The notes: generated by a model not told the origin, from the letters alone. A stretch of 64,000 bases of DNA from an uncultured Bacteroidales bacterium (GCA_905234765.1 CAJOIF010000018.1:46219-110218), one strand, 5' to 3'. Shown: positions 18,271 through 27,807, counted from the stretch's first letter. Program-made: numbers and translations.

Positions 18271-19613
18271 TGAACTACTATATCAAAAATGCGACACTTG
18301 TCAACGAGGGACAGACCTTCGCGGCAAGTGTTTTTGTTTCGGATGGCAAGATTGCCAAGATTGTCCGTGAGGGCGAAAACTTTGATTTTGGTTCTGCGCA
18401 AGTCATTGAAGCCCAAGGCAAATACCTCATCCCAGGTATCATTGACGAACATGTGCATTTCCGTGAGCCAGGGCTGACGCACAAGGCCGATATCTACACC
18501 GAAAGCCGTGCTGCCGTTGCTGGTGGCGTGACCTCTTTCATGGATATGCCCAACACCAATCCGCAAACCACTACACAAGAGCTTCTGCAACAGAAGTTTG
18601 ACCTCGCTGCGGAGAAATCACTGGCGAATTACTCTTTCTATTTGGGCGCGACCAATGACAACCTCGCCGAAGTCGTCAAGACCGACCCAAAAACTGTTTG
18701 TGGCATAAAGCTGTTTATGGGCTCCAGCACGGGCAACATGCTCGTGGACAAGAATGAGGTTTTGGTGCGCTTGTTCCGGGAATCGCCCTGCCTCATTGCC
18801 GCGCATTGCGAGGACGAACAGACCATCCACGAAAACACGGTGTGCAGCAAGGACTTGGCTGCCAAAGGACAAGTGATTCTTGATGCTGGGATTCATCCGT
18901 TTATCCGTACCTCCGAGGCTTGCTATAAGTCTTCGTTTAAAGCCGTCGATATGGCAGATCATTTTGGCGCAAGGCTCCATGTGCTGCACATCTCCACGCA
19001 AAGGGAGTTGTCGCTGTTCAAGAGTAACATTCCGCTGAAAGACAAAAAGATAACTACAGAGACTTGCCCGCACTACTTGTGGTTTGACGACCATGATTAT
19101 GAGAAAAAAGGTTTTGCCATCAAATGCAATCCAGCCATCAAGTCACACCGCGACAAAGAGGCTTTGCTCCAAGCCTTGCGTGAAGGCTTGATTGACACCA
19201 TCGGCACCGACCATGCGCCGCATCTGCGCGAGGAGAAGTTCACGGACGACTACTTCACGAGCAAGTCGGGCTTCCCGTCCATTCAACACTCACTGGACAT
19301 CATGGCGAACGTGCTGGGAGACGATTTGCCACGATTGGTGCAACTGATGTGCCATAATCCTGCTGTTTTGTATCAAATTGACCGTCGTGGCTTCATCCGT
19401 GAAGGCTATTATGCCGATTTGGCGTTGGTTGATATGAATGCAAATAATTGTATTTCAGATAAGTATGAGTATTCAAAATGCGGGTGGACACCTTACGATG
19501 GCGTTTTGTCCCATTGCCGTGTGACCCATACTTTCGTGAATGGCAACTTGGTCTTTGAGGAAGGTGCCTTCCACGAGGAGAACAAGGGAGAAAGACTGGC
19601 TTTTAATAGGTGA
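18270..19613 (+). CDS. pyrC: Dihydroorotase
   Basis: 447 residues. The zinc motif DEHVHFREPG at about 56-65, the GGVTSFMDMPNTNP block, CGIKLFMGSSTGNM, TTETCPHYLWF and IGTDHAPH place it in the amidohydrolase superfamily as a class I-like dihydroorotase. It closes carbamoyl-aspartate to dihydroorotate in pyrimidine synthesis. The Lys in GIKLF is in the place of the carboxylated metal-bridging residue. The start overlaps the GT2 stop by one base, so the pair is coupled. Confidence 0.93.
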   Translation: MNYYIKNATLVNEGQTFAASVFVSDGKIAKIVREGENFDFGSAQVIEAQGKYLIPGIIDEHVHFREPGLTHKADIYTESRAAVAGGVTSFMDMPNTNPQTTTQELLQQKFDLAAEKSLANYSFYLGATNDNLAEVVKTDPKTVCGIKLFMGSSTGNMLVDKNEVLVRLFRESPCLIAAHCEDEQTIHENTVCSKDLAAKGQVILDAGIHPFIRTSEACYKSSFKAVDMADHFGARLHVLHISTQRELSLFKSNIPLKDKKITTETCPHYLWFDDHDYEKKGFAIKCNPAIKSHRDKEALLQALREGLIDTIGTDHAPHLREEKFTDDYFTSKSGFPSIQHSLDIMANVLGDDLPRLVQLMCHNPAVLYQIDRRGFIREGYYADLALVDMNANNCISDKYEYSKCGWTPYDGVLSHCRVTHTFVNGNLVFEEGAFHEENKGERLAFNR

Positions 19614-19628
19614 AAAAACTTACATTAT

Positions 19629-20045
19629 ATGATAAGGATATTCTTGTTTTTGTCAATGGTTTTGGTGATGGCCTCTTGTTCCGCCCAGTTGAACAAAAAG
19701 GTCGAAGTGTCGTTTCCTAACGGGAAACCTCAAATTGTGCGGTATTATGACAAGCACAACCAATGTGTGAAAGAGACTGAGTACTATGAAACAGGTCAGG
19801 TGAAGTTGGAAGGCCCGTTGAAGGATGGTAAGCGTGAAGGCAAGTGGAGGGCTTATCTCCGCGATGGCCGGCCGTGGAGTATTGATGACTTCAAAGATGG
19901 TGAACTTGACGGCTCCTCGACGGTATATTGGGAAAACGGTAATCTCCGTTGGGAAGGGTATTACAAGGCGGGGAAGCATTGCGGCCATTGGAAATGGTAC
20001 GATGAGCAAGGTATCCTGCTACGTGAGGATAACTATGGCGATTGA
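19629..20045 (+). CDS. YwqK-like (MORN-type) lipoprotein
   Basis: 138 residues with a lipoprotein signal ending at Cys17 (LVMASC). The rest is a run of YwqK/MORN-like beta-hairpin repeats: GKPQIVRYYDKHNQCVKETEY, GQVKLEGPLKDGKREGKW, DGELDGSSTVYWENGNLRWEG, HCGHWKWYDEQG. Database entries often call this family a toxin-antitoxin YwqK antitoxin, but that label comes from Bacillus and nothing here supports it. It is 15 nt after pyrC and overlaps the convergent PagL-like gene by 13 nt. Confidence 0.75.
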   Translation: MIRIFLFLSMVLVMASCSAQLNKKVEVSFPNGKPQIVRYYDKHNQCVKETEYYETGQVKLEGPLKDGKREGKWRAYLRDGRPWSIDDFKDGELDGSSTVYWENGNLRWEGYYKAGKHCGHWKWYDEQGILLREDNYGD

Positions 20046-21184
20046 ACCGATGATGGTTTACGATGAGGTAGGTGCATTCCCAACGTCCATTCGATATAGT
20101 CAATGGAGTTGAGGTGGATTTTCATGAATGTCCCGATGAAGTAATTGTGGTTCTTGCCCAAGTATAGCTTGTATCCAACACGTTCATAATAGGGCGTGTA
20201 ATACTGCGGTAGGTGCTTTGATCCGTGGAATAGGTAATAAGCGGCTCCGGCACAGAAAGCGAATCGCCCGAAAAGAATCTCGAAATCGGCAGAGGCTGCC
20301 ATATGGGTCGAATTCCCAAAGTTGTATGGCACTCCTAGTAATTCGTGACAGTAACGGGTCTCTTCAGTCCACAGCAGGTCTGTAGCCACGTCCCAACGGA
20401 ACTTGGGATTGAACTGTCGTGAAAAACCAAATCTTAGTGTGTTGCCAATGAAGAAAGGAGTTTCATCAGGCAGTTGGCCTTCTTGGGTAGTGTAGGTTTG
20501 CAGCCAGCCGATGCCTTCAGAGACGAACCAATTGTTTTGTTTCTTGAACGGTTCGCGTTCATGGTGGATGAAGTCTTGCCGCCCCTTCGGATGATAGCGC
20601 AAGGCCAGCCTGACGCTGTGGCTGTTGATACCGTTGTCGGGAAGGAAGGTGGCACCGTTGGAGGAGTGGTAATAAAGGTAACGGGCGGCCAAGTCCAGTT
20701 TTTCTGAGAGTTTGATGGTTGGGCCAAGGTCGAAACTGACATGAAAATTCAGTGCCGAGCCTAGCATCTCGTTGCCGTGGCGTGTCCAAAGGTCGGCACC
20801 GTAGATGATGTCGTAATCGAACGACCAATTTTTGCCGCGATATATCGGACCGTTGACGAATCCTGCCAAGGAAAAACACTCCCCAACGGGACCATAGAGG
20901 TTCCCCTCATGAGTGTAATAAATTACACTGTCGAGGGTGTTGTGAGTGAAGCCAAGCAGTAATCCATATGAAGGATAGACATATTCTTGTTGCCAGCGTT
21001 TGTTGCCGGTAGTCTGATGTCCGATGCGAAGGTCGAGGCTGTACTGCTGATAATCAGAAATGTATTTGTGTCGCTCGCTGAAAGGAGTATAATGCCCTAG
21101 GTCGAAACCAGGTTCATAGTACACTTGTCCGAAGCCGACGGTGCTCACGAAAAAGATGATAAGCGACAGCCAAACGCTTTTCAT
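20033..21184 (-). CDS. Acyloxyacyl hydrolase/PagL-like outer-membrane protein
   Basis: 383 residues with a signal peptide (about 1-19, ending VGFGQ). The second half is beta-barrel-like, and the segment YYHSSNGATFLPDNGINSHS at about 172-191 resembles the PagL His-Ser active-site region (HxSN.... NPGxN). PagL removes the 3-O-acyl chain from lipid A in the outer membrane. The protein is about twice the size of Proteobacterial PagL, as usual for the Bacteroidota relatives, so activity is inferred. It lies 5 nt downstream of cysS on the same strand. Confidence 0.72.
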   Translation of the reverse strand: MKSVWLSLIIFFVSTVGFGQVYYEPGFDLGHYTPFSERHKYISDYQQYSLDLRIGHQTTGNKRWQQEYVYPSYGLLLGFTHNTLDSVIYYTHEGNLYGPVGECFSLAGFVNGPIYRGKNWSFDYDIIYGADLWTRHGNEMLGSALNFHVSFDLGPTIKLSEKLDLAARYLYYHSSNGATFLPDNGINSHSVRLALRYHPKGRQDFIHHEREPFKKQNNWFVSEGIGWLQTYTTQEGQLPDETPFFIGNTLRFGFSRQFNPKFRWDVATDLLWTEETRYCHELLGVPYNFGNSTHMAASADFEILFGRFAFCAGAAYYLFHGSKHLPQYYTPYYERVGYKLYLGKNHNYFIGTFMKIHLNSIDYIEWTLGMHLPHRKPSSVQSP

Positions 21185-21189
21185 GGGTG

Positions 21190-22683
21190 TTATTTCATGC
21201 TCCAGGTGGTGCCTTCCTTGCCGTCTTTGAGAACGATGTCGTATTTGGCCAGCTCGTCGCGGATAAGATCGCTAGTGGCCCAGTCCTTGTTGGCGCGAGC
21301 CTGCTTGCGGATGCCGATGATGGTCTGCATCAGGCCTTCCACTAAATCACCATTGCCTTCTGCTGTGCCGCTTTCCAACAAACCCAGGATTTCGAATACG
21401 AAGTCTTGGAACAGCTTGTTGAGCAAAGCAAGTTCCTCAGCGTTGATTTGTGCCTTGCCGTCCTTGATGGTGTTCACGATGCGCACAGCCTCGAAGAGGT
21501 TGGCGATGACGATGGGGCTGTTGAAGTCGTCGTTCATGGCATCGTAGCAAGCATCGACAATTTTTTGGATGTCGAGGCTGGCGGCACCATCTGTGGCTTT
21601 CAGGCCTTTGGCGGTTTTCACGGCTTCCATCAGGCGGTTATAACCCTTCTCAGCGGCTTGCAGGGCTTCGTTGCTAAAGTCGAGCGTGCTGCGGTAGTGG
21701 GCCTGCAGGATGAAGAAGCGGATGGTCATGGGCGTATAAGCCTGTGCAATCATCTCCTCGCCCTTGGCGTTCTTGTGGCTGGTACCATTGTAGAACTCAT
21801 CCAAGGTGATGAAGTTACCCAGTGACTTGCCCATCTTCTGTCCGCCGATAGTAATCATGTTATTGTGCATCCAATACACCACGGGTTGCTTGCCGTTGGC
21901 CGCCATGCTCTGTGCAATCTCTGACTCGTGGTGGGGGAACATGAGGTCCATGCCGCCGCCGTGGATGTCAAAAGTCTCACCAAGATATTTGCAGCCCATC
22001 GCCGAGCATTCCATGTGCCAACCTGGGAAGCCGTCGCTCCAAGGTGAAGGCCAGCGCATGATGTGTTTAGGCTCAGCCTTTTTCCATAAAGCGAAGTCAA
22101 CTGGGTTGTGTTTCTCCTCCTGACCGCTCAGTTCGCGCGTGGTGTTGAGCATCTCCTCGAAGTTGCGTCCTGAGAGGATGCCGTAAGGGTGCTCCTTATT
22201 GTATTTCTCGATGTCGAAATACACCGAGCCGTTCTCCACGTAGGCATAGCCGTGGTCGAGGATCTTCTGCACCATCGCAATCTGCTCGATGATATGTCCC
22301 GAGGCGTGCGGCTCGATGGAGGGACGTAGCACGTTGAGCTTGTCCATCGCGGCGTGGTAGCGGTTGGTGTAGTATTGTGCCACCTCCATGGGCTCAAGGT
22401 TTTCGAGGCGGGCCTTCTTCGCGATTTTGTCCTCGCCTTCGTCAGCATCGTGCTCCAAGTGGCCCACGTCGGTGATGTTACGCACATAACGTACTTTATA
22501 GCCGAGATGCTGCAAATACCTGAAAACCAGGTCAAAAGTGATGGCTGGTCTCGCGTGACCGAGATGTGCGTCGCCGTACACGGTGGGCCCGCAGACATAC
22601 ATGCCTACATGTGGGGCGTTCAAAGGTTTGAAAGGCTGCTTGCAGCGCGAAAGACTATTGTAAATATATAAAGTACCGTTCAT
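21190..22683 (-). CDS. cysS: Cysteinyl-tRNA synthetase
   Basis: 497 residues from ATG 22683 ([14 protein letters not shown]). The longer frame to 22788 runs through the promoter and into the divergent promoter, so I rejected it. Class I motifs: HIGH as [15 protein letters not shown] as QKMGKSLGN (KMGKS), and zinc ligands in [17 protein letters not shown] and HHESEIAQ. It charges tRNA-Cys in the cytoplasm. Length and domain order are normal. Its -7 box is at 22708-22715, and a PagL-like gene follows after 5 nt. Confidence 0.95.
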   Translation of the reverse strand: MNGTLYIYNSLSRCKQPFKPLNAPHVGMYVCGPTVYGDAHLGHARPAITFDLVFRYLQHLGYKVRYVRNITDVGHLEHDADEGEDKIAKKARLENLEPMEVAQYYTNRYHAAMDKLNVLRPSIEPHASGHIIEQIAMVQKILDHGYAYVENGSVYFDIEKYNKEHPYGILSGRNFEEMLNTTRELSGQEEKHNPVDFALWKKAEPKHIMRWPSPWSDGFPGWHMECSAMGCKYLGETFDIHGGGMDLMFPHHESEIAQSMAANGKQPVVYWMHNNMITIGGQKMGKSLGNFITLDEFYNGTSHKNAKGEEMIAQAYTPMTIRFFILQAHYRSTLDFSNEALQAAEKGYNRLMEAVKTAKGLKATDGAASLDIQKIVDACYDAMNDDFNSPIVIANLFEAVRIVNTIKDGKAQINAEELALLNKLFQDFVFEILGLLESGTAEGNGDLVEGLMQTIIGIRKQARANKDWATSDLIRDELAKYDIVLKDGKEGTTWSMK

Positions 22684-22707
22684 CTTGATAGGGTTTTGAA
22701 TTTTGTG

Positions 22708-22715
22708 CAAAAGTA
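22708..22715 (-). promoter_or_regulatory. Promoter -7 box for cysS
   Basis: Reads TACTTTTG on the minus strand, 24 nt before the chosen ATG 22683. It supports that start over the longer frame. Confidence 0.7.
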
Positions 22716-22777
22716 CGAAATATTGTTTGAACGCGAAAAAAAATCCCTCTTGTAGTAGAAAGTTCCAAATTATATTG

Positions 22778-22785
22778 TATTTTTG
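22778..22785 (+). promoter_or_regulatory. Promoter -7 box for the lipoprotein at 22816
   Basis: TATTTTTG, 30 nt before ATG 22816. It lies inside the longer open frame that starts at 22783, which argues against that start. Confidence 0.7.
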
Positions 22786-22815
22786 CATTCAACTAACTCT
22801 AAAATCCATAAAAAC

Positions 22816-23772
22816 ATGAAAAAATTAACACTCATTCTAATGGCAGCCATGCTGATGATGACAGCGGGCTCATGCAAAAAAGACAAGACGGATGTTAACG
22901 GTGACGGCAACGGCACCACCACAAATGACGGTATTTTCAATCCATCGCAGAAAATCTCAAAGTATTACTATTGGGACGAATATGAAGAGGAAAAAATCCT
23001 GGAGCAAGTTTGGAATTGGGACGGGAAACAACTCTCCTCAATAGATTATCCGAATTCTAGTTATTCCCAGTATTTCACTTACGATCATAACCGCCTTTCT
23101 AGAGTTGACTATAATAGAGCCTATGTCGAGTTCCAATACGCTGATGGCAAATTGAAAAAGGTTTCCATGTACTACGATTATGAATTGGAGACAGAATTTA
23201 CCATTTCCCATGGTAGCAATAACAAGATTAGCAAAATTGAATGTGTGTATTATGATGGAAAGAAATCTGGTAGAGAGATGTTTGATCCGCTGGGCTTGTT
23301 CCTGCCTAGAGGAATTGCCGCAAACCTTGAAAGCAATAGGGAAAAACGTTATTCGAGTCGAAATGCCAAAGATGATGGTGTGGAAACAGTATCCATCACG
23401 CTGACATGGGATGGCGACAATGTCGTTAAAGCGTATGTTGACGGATACTATGAAGAGGGAGATTTTTATGAAACATTTACTGAGGATTACACCTGCTATT
23501 ATGATAACAAGAACAATCCCAAATATGGATATATGGACCGCTATTTCCCGAATTTGAGTGCGTTTAGCAAAAACAATATTACGAAGTATATCTGCACTGA
23601 GCATGAGATGGAGTATGAAAACGGCGTTTTGGTAGAAGAAGAGAACGAAACGTATGAATATCGTTTCACATACCAATATGACGAAGCCAACTATCCCACC
23701 GTGGTGGAAGAGACACATTCTTACGAAAGTGGCAGTACATATACCTATAAATATTTCTATGAATACCAATAA
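22816..23772 (+). CDS. Lipoprotein of unknown function, RHS/DUF4595-like
   Basis: 318 residues from ATG 22816 (MKKLTLILMAAMLMM). The lipobox is TAGSC, with Cys at about 20. Beyond a short linker the protein alternates Tyr-rich strands such as WDGKQLSSIDYPNSS, QYFTYDHNRLSRVDY and VEFQYADGKLKKVSMYYD, a pattern like RHS/YD-type beta-hairpin repeats or Bacteroidales DUF4595 lipoproteins. It has no catalytic motif that I recognise. It is a single-gene unit with its own promoter and a strong terminator 36 nt after the stop. Confidence 0.7.
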   Translation: MKKLTLILMAAMLMMTAGSCKKDKTDVNGDGNGTTTNDGIFNPSQKISKYYYWDEYEEEKILEQVWNWDGKQLSSIDYPNSSYSQYFTYDHNRLSRVDYNRAYVEFQYADGKLKKVSMYYDYELETEFTISHGSNNKISKIECVYYDGKKSGREMFDPLGLFLPRGIAANLESNREKRYSSRNAKDDGVETVSITLTWDGDNVVKAYVDGYYEEGDFYETFTEDYTCYYDNKNNPKYGYMDRYFPNLSAFSKNNITKYICTEHEMEYENGVLVEEENETYEYRFTYQYDEANYPTVVEETHSYESGSTYTYKYFYEYQ

Positions 23773-23807
23773 ATAGGTATCCAAAGGCAATAGAAGACAT
23801 GAGAAAG

Positions 23808-23842
23808 ATTTCCCGCCTGCGTATTGTGGGCGGGAATTTCTT
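23808..23842 (+). terminator. Intrinsic terminator after the 22816 lipoprotein gene
   Basis: 8-bp stem TTCCCGCC (23810-23817) with GGCGGGAA (23829-23836), 11-nt loop, then TTTCTTT. Confidence 0.8.
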
Positions 23843-23897
23843 TATTGTGGCTCGCGAAAAAAACACAAAAATCTGTACACCTTATTTATCCTTTTTG

Positions 23898-23905
23898 TAC
23901 CTTTG
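23898..23905 (+). promoter_or_regulatory. Promoter -7 box for kbl-tdh
   Basis: TACCTTTG, 37 nt before the kbl ATG at 23943. Confidence 0.7.
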
Positions 23906-23942
23906 CGGCCAAAGTAAAACAACCTTAAAAACATTAAATACA

Positions 23943-25102
23943 ATGTACGCTAATTTTCAAGAGTATCTGAAAAAGGAATTGGCTCAGATTGAAGCCGATG
24001 GCCTTTATAAACATGAACGCATTATCGAGAGCGCACAAGGCGCTGAAATCATGGTTGGTGGCAAGGTTTGCCTCAACTTCTGCGCAAACAACTACCTCGG
24101 TCTTGCCGACAACCCCGAGCTGATCCAGGCCGCCAAGGACGGTATGGATGCTCGTGGTTACGGTATGGCTTCTGTCCGTTTCATCTGCGGTTGCCAAGAC
24201 CTCCACAAGAAGTTGGAAGCCAAGATTGCTGAGTTCTTCGGCACGGAAGACACCATCCTCTACGCAGCCTGCTTCGATGCCAACGGTGGCGTGTTTGAGC
24301 CGCTGCTTGGTCAAGATGATGCCATCATCTCCGATGCTTTGAACCACGCTTCCATCATCGACGGCGTGCGCCTCTGCAAGGCCCAGCGTTTTCGCTATGC
24401 CAACGCCGATATGGCCGACCTCGAGAAGCAACTGCAAGATGCCCAGAAGTGCCGCTTCCGCCTCATCGTCACTGATGGTGTGTTCTCCATGGACGGCAAC
24501 GTCTGCCCGCTTGATAAGATTTATGAATTGGCCCAGAAATACAACGCCATGGTGATGGTTGACGAGAGCCACTCCGCTGGTGTGGTGGGTCGCACGGGTC
24601 GTGGTGTGACGGAGCATTACAACCTCCGTGGCAAGATTGAAATCCTGACTGGTACCCTCGGCAAGGCCTTTGGTGGTGCCATGGGTGGTTTCACCACGGG
24701 TCGTAAGGAAATCATCGACATGCTGCGTCAGCGCAGCCGTCCGTATCTGTTCTCCAACTCGATGGCTCCGGGCCTCGTGGCCGCTGGCATCCGTATGTTC
24801 GAGATGATGAGCGAGACCAACACGCTGCAAGACAAGAGAAGATGACCGAGGCCGGCTTCGACTGCAAGCCCTCACAATCGGCCATCTGTGCTGTGATGCT
24901 CTACGATGCCCCGCTGTCGCAGAAGTTTGCCGCCAAGTTGCAGGAAGAAGGTATCTTCGTCACGGGATTCTACTATCCTGTGGTGCCGAAGGGACAGGCC
25001 CGTATCCGTGTGCAGGTGAGTGCCGCCCACGAGCGTGAACACCTTGACAAGTGCATCGCCGCCTTCGTGAAGATTGGTAAGGAATTAGGAATCTTGAAAT
25101 AA
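23943..25102 (+). pseudogene. kbl: Glycine C-acetyltransferase (2-amino-3-ketobutyrate CoA ligase), frameshifted by an internal deletion
   Basis: Two fragments in different frames cover the whole enzyme. 23943-24845 (300 residues) begins MYANFQEYLKKELAQ and includes the PLP lysine in GTLGKAFGGAMGG, then runs into a stop after TNTLQDKRR. 24842-25102 continues with MTEAGFDCKPSQSAI and ends normally with the KGQARIRVQVSAAHE block. E. coli Kbl has about 11 residues (L..N...FRE.) between these points; here only 5 nt remain, so about 28 nt seem to be missing. The enzyme splits 2-amino-3-ketobutyrate to glycine and acetyl-CoA, next to threonine dehydrogenase (tdh, 82 nt downstream). The gap is a mutation or an assembly fault. 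Confidence 0.88.
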
Positions 25103-25168
25103 TTGACACGAGACACGAGACTACGAGACACGGGACAAGGAGTCTCGCGTCCCGAAGTCTCGCGTCAA
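25103..25168 (+). repeat. Hairpin-forming GACACGAGAC-type repeat, copy 1 (family R4)
   Basis: Fills the kbl-tdh gap. It starts TTGAC and ends GTCAA. The left arm is built of heptamers like ACGAGAC, and the right arm (GTCTCGCG, CCCGAAG) is its imperfect inverse complement. Copy 2 is at 29199-29274. Confidence 0.8.
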
Positions 25169-25184
25169 TAAATCTGAAATCACA

Positions 25185-26132
25185 ATGAAAAAGATATTAA
25201 TCGTTGGTTCCGGCGGACAGATCGGAACAGAATTGGTGAAGAAGCTCCGTGCTACCTACGGAAACGAAAACGTGGTGGCTTCGGATCTTCGCCCTTTGAC
25301 CGGTGAAATTGTCGAGACCGGTCCTTTTGAAAGAATCGACTCGACGCAGATCATGCAGATTGTCGATGTGGTGAAACGCTACAACATCGACACCATTTAT
25401 AACCTTGCCGCCATCCTTTCGGCCACGGCCGAGAAGAACCCCATGCTGGGTTGGAACGTCGGCATCGGCTCGTTGGTGAACTGCTTAGAGACAGCTCGCA
25501 TTTTCAACTGCGCTGTCTTCACGCCTTCATCCATTGGTGCTTTTGGCGCTTCAACGCCACACGACAATACGCCTCAAGACACTATCCAGCGCCCGAACAC
25601 CATCTACGGTGTGACCAAAGTGACGGGCGAGCTGTTGAGCGACTATTACTTCACTCGTTTCGGTGTCGATACCCGTAGCGTCCGTTTCCCGGGCCTCATC
25701 AGCAACTTGACTTTGCCTGGCGGTGGCACCACTGACTACGCCGTGGAGATTTACTACGCTGCCGTGAAGGGTGAGAAGTTCTACTGTCCCATCAGCAAAG
25801 GTACCTACATGGACATGATGTACATGCCCGACGCTTTGGACGCCATGGTCGACATCATGGAGGCCGACCCGACCAAGCTGGTGCACCGCAACTCGTTCAA
25901 CGTGACGGCTATGAGCTTCGACCCGGAAATCATCTACAACGCCATCAAGAAGTACTATCCTAACTTCGAGATGGAGTACAAGTTCGACCCGATTCGTCAG
26001 GCCATCGCCGATAGCTGGCCGAACAAGATGGACGACAGCTGCGCCCGCAAGGAGTGGGGCTGGAATCCAAAATACGACCTCGACAAAATGACGGTCGATA
26101 TGATTGAAACTTTGAAGAAGAAGCTGCTGTGA
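25185..26132 (+). CDS. L-threonine 3-dehydrogenase, extended-SDR type
   Basis: 315 residues. The Rossmann start is VGSGGQIGTELVKKL (GxxGxxG), with the SDR YxxxK active site as YGVTKVTGELL at about 143-153 and a PSSIGAFG strand before it. Gene order next to kbl identifies it as the NAD-dependent short-chain-type threonine dehydrogenase (2-amino-3-ketobutyrate-forming), not the zinc-dependent kind. With intact Kbl it would turn threonine into glycine and acetyl-CoA. A hairpin repeat lies in the 82-nt gap between the two genes. Confidence 0.88.
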   Translation: MKKILIVGSGGQIGTELVKKLRATYGNENVVASDLRPLTGEIVETGPFERIDSTQIMQIVDVVKRYNIDTIYNLAAILSATAEKNPMLGWNVGIGSLVNCLETARIFNCAVFTPSSIGAFGASTPHDNTPQDTIQRPNTIYGVTKVTGELLSDYYFTRFGVDTRSVRFPGLISNLTLPGGGTTDYAVEIYYAAVKGEKFYCPISKGTYMDMMYMPDALDAMVDIMEADPTKLVHRNSFNVTAMSFDPEIIYNAIKKYYPNFEMEYKFDPIRQAIADSWPNKMDDSCARKEWGWNPKYDLDKMTVDMIETLKKKLL

Positions 26133-26160
26133 TGCTTAAAGGAGACTCCGCACCGAATGC

Positions 26161-26190
26161 GTCATTCCGCACTTGATGCGGAATCTTCTC
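26161..26190. repeat. GTCATT..AATC palindromic repeat, intergenic copy (family R3)
   Basis: Perfect 8-bp stem ATTCCGCA (26164-26171) and TGCGGAAT (26177-26184), loop CTTGA, flanked by GTC and CTTCTC. It sits just after tdh and may act as its terminator. A related copy is in coding sequence at 56234-56264. Confidence 0.75.
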
Positions 26191-26271
26191 AAAAAATGTA
26201 TATTTAAATAACGGATTATTAATCAAAACAAAAACCGATGGGCCGATGGGATATAACTGGCGACAAAAGTT

Positions 26272-26442
26272 ATGTCAGATAGAAGAATTACCGAAATTAT
26301 TGAAGGTGAAGAGCAGGTGATTGCCGTTGCAGAAGATTCTGATGGTAAGAAATATGTTGAAGTAGCAGATCGCGAACATCATTCTTTCGGATTAAGAGAT
26401 GCAACGGAAAAAGCAATTGAAGGTGCGCTAAATAAAGACTAA
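26272..26442 (+). CDS. Small acidic protein of unknown function
   Basis: 56 residues from ATG 26272, beginning MSDRRITEIIEGEEQV and ending in a charged helix. No signal or membrane segment is visible. A 14-codon frame at 26238-26282 (start MGRWDITGDKSY) overlaps its start in another frame, which could mean translational coupling or a frameshift in one longer protein. The coding-like codon pattern and a good terminator after the stop (26504) support a real gene. No family is recognised. Confidence 0.5.
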   Translation: MSDRRITEIIEGEEQVIAVAEDSDGKKYVEVADREHHSFGLRDATEKAIEGALNKD

Positions 26443-26503
26443 TGATGCTTTCCAATTTGATAGAACTCAGTTTGTAAAGCAAATTTGATTAGTTAAAATG
26501 AAC

Positions 26504-26540
26504 AATAGCGGAGCCCAATCATCTCCGTTATTCGTTTTTT
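26504..26540 (+). terminator. Intrinsic terminator after the 56-residue small gene
   Basis: 10-bp stem AATAGCGGAG (26504-26513) with CTCCGTTATT (26523-26532), one G-U pair, then CGTTTTTT. Confidence 0.75.
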
Positions 26541-26612
26541 ATAGCGGGTTTCAGCAAAATCAAGTCAGATTCTCATTTTATGATTACTATTTTATGGTAA
26601 TCGAAATTTTTG

Positions 26613-26620
26613 TATTTTTG
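26613..26620 (+). promoter_or_regulatory. Promoter -7 box for the AAA ATPase gene
   Basis: TATTTTTG, 21 nt before ATG 26642. Confidence 0.7.
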
Positions 26621-26641
26621 CGGGTGAAATAAATTGATCCT

Positions 26642-27769
26642 ATGAAGAACCCCTTTGTTACCAATGGTTATGCCGGTGCTGAGTATTTTTGTGACCGAGT
26701 GCAGGAGACAGATGTTTTGCGCGAGCTCCTTCTCAACGAGAATAATATTGCGCTGATTTCTCCCCGCCGTTTAGGAAAGACGGATTTGATTTGGCATGTG
26801 TTCGACGATCCTGAGATTCAGAAGAACTACCATTGTTTTGTGGTTGACATCTATGCCACGAAAAACTTGAGTGATTTTGTGAATATGTTAGGCAAAGCGT
26901 TAGTTGACGAATTGCGTCCCAAAGGTAGGAAAGTTTGGGAAAAGTTTGTGACTATGGTGGCCTCGTTGCGAAGTGAGATTTCATTTGATATTAGCGGATT
27001 ACCAGTCTGGGGTGTAGGACTGGGCTCGATCAATAATCCGACAGTTACTTTGGATGAGATTTTCACGTATTTGGAGAAAGCAGATAAACCTTGTCTGGTG
27101 GCCATTGACGAGTTTCAGCAGATTACCCGTTACGGAGACGAAACCATTGAGGCGACCATCAGGACGTATGTCCAGCGTTGCACCAATGCCCACTTCATTT
27201 TTTCTGGTTCCCAACGCCACATGATGAACGGGATGTTCACTTCTCCTTCACGTCCGTTCTATCAGGCAGTTACCATCATCAACCTTCAACCGTTGGATTT
27301 GGCAGTATATACGGACTTCTGTGTGGCTAAGTTTGAGGAGGCGGGAAAACATCTTGACAAGGCTGTCGTGGCACTGCTTTATGAACGTTTCGAAGCGGTG
27401 ACAAGCTATATGCATCGTGTGATGAATGTCCTTTTCTCAAGGACCGACAAGGGCGCAACTTGTGATGTTTCAATGGTGGACGAGGCTGTTGAGTTCATCA
27501 TCAGGCTCTCTTCCGACACGTATGAATCTTTGTATTATCAAATGCCCGAAAGACAACGTTCTCTATTTCTGTCTATTGCCAGAGAGGGGAAAGCTAAAGA
27601 GATTACAAGTGGGGCATTTATCAAAAGGAACAAACTCAATTCGGCCAGCAGCGTGAGTTCTGCATTGAAGGGCTTGCTGGACAAGGATTTTATTACCGAG
27701 GATAAGAACACTTATTCGGTATATGACCAGTTTTTCGCTTTGTGGCTGAAATTTAAGGGTCTGATTTGA
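26642..27769 (+). CDS. AAA ATPase with winged-helix C terminus (archaeal-type ATPase family)
   Basis: 375 residues, no signal peptide. Walker A is SPRRLGKTDL at about 41-50 and Walker B CLVAIDEFQQI at about 150-160, followed by a sensor-like FIFSGSQRHMM. The C-terminal part (about 300-375) reads as a winged helix: ITSGAFIKRNKLNSASSVSSALKGLLDKDFI. This is the family often called ATPase predominantly from Archaea (PF01637-like), common as single genes in Bacteroidota and of unknown role. It has its own promoter and may be a recent addition between tdh and maf. Confidence 0.82.
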   Translation: MKNPFVTNGYAGAEYFCDRVQETDVLRELLLNENNIALISPRRLGKTDLIWHVFDDPEIQKNYHCFVVDIYATKNLSDFVNMLGKALVDELRPKGRKVWEKFVTMVASLRSEISFDISGLPVWGVGLGSINNPTVTLDEIFTYLEKADKPCLVAIDEFQQITRYGDETIEATIRTYVQRCTNAHFIFSGSQRHMMNGMFTSPSRPFYQAVTIINLQPLDLAVYTDFCVAKFEEAGKHLDKAVVALLYERFEAVTSYMHRVMNVLFSRTDKGATCDVSMVDEAVEFIIRLSSDTYESLYYQMPERQRSLFLSIAREGKAKEITSGAFIKRNKLNSASSVSSALKGLLDKDFITEDKNTYSVYDQFFALWLKFKGLI

Positions 27770-27807
27770 TTCGTGTTTTCTTACCTAAAAACAACACCTT
27801 ATAATAT

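Noticed and set aside
22684..22788. N-terminal extension of the cysS frame
   Set aside because: It contains the cysS promoter box and reaches the divergent promoter.
23799..23942. N-terminal extension of the kbl frame
   Set aside because: It covers the terminator of the previous gene and the kbl promoter.
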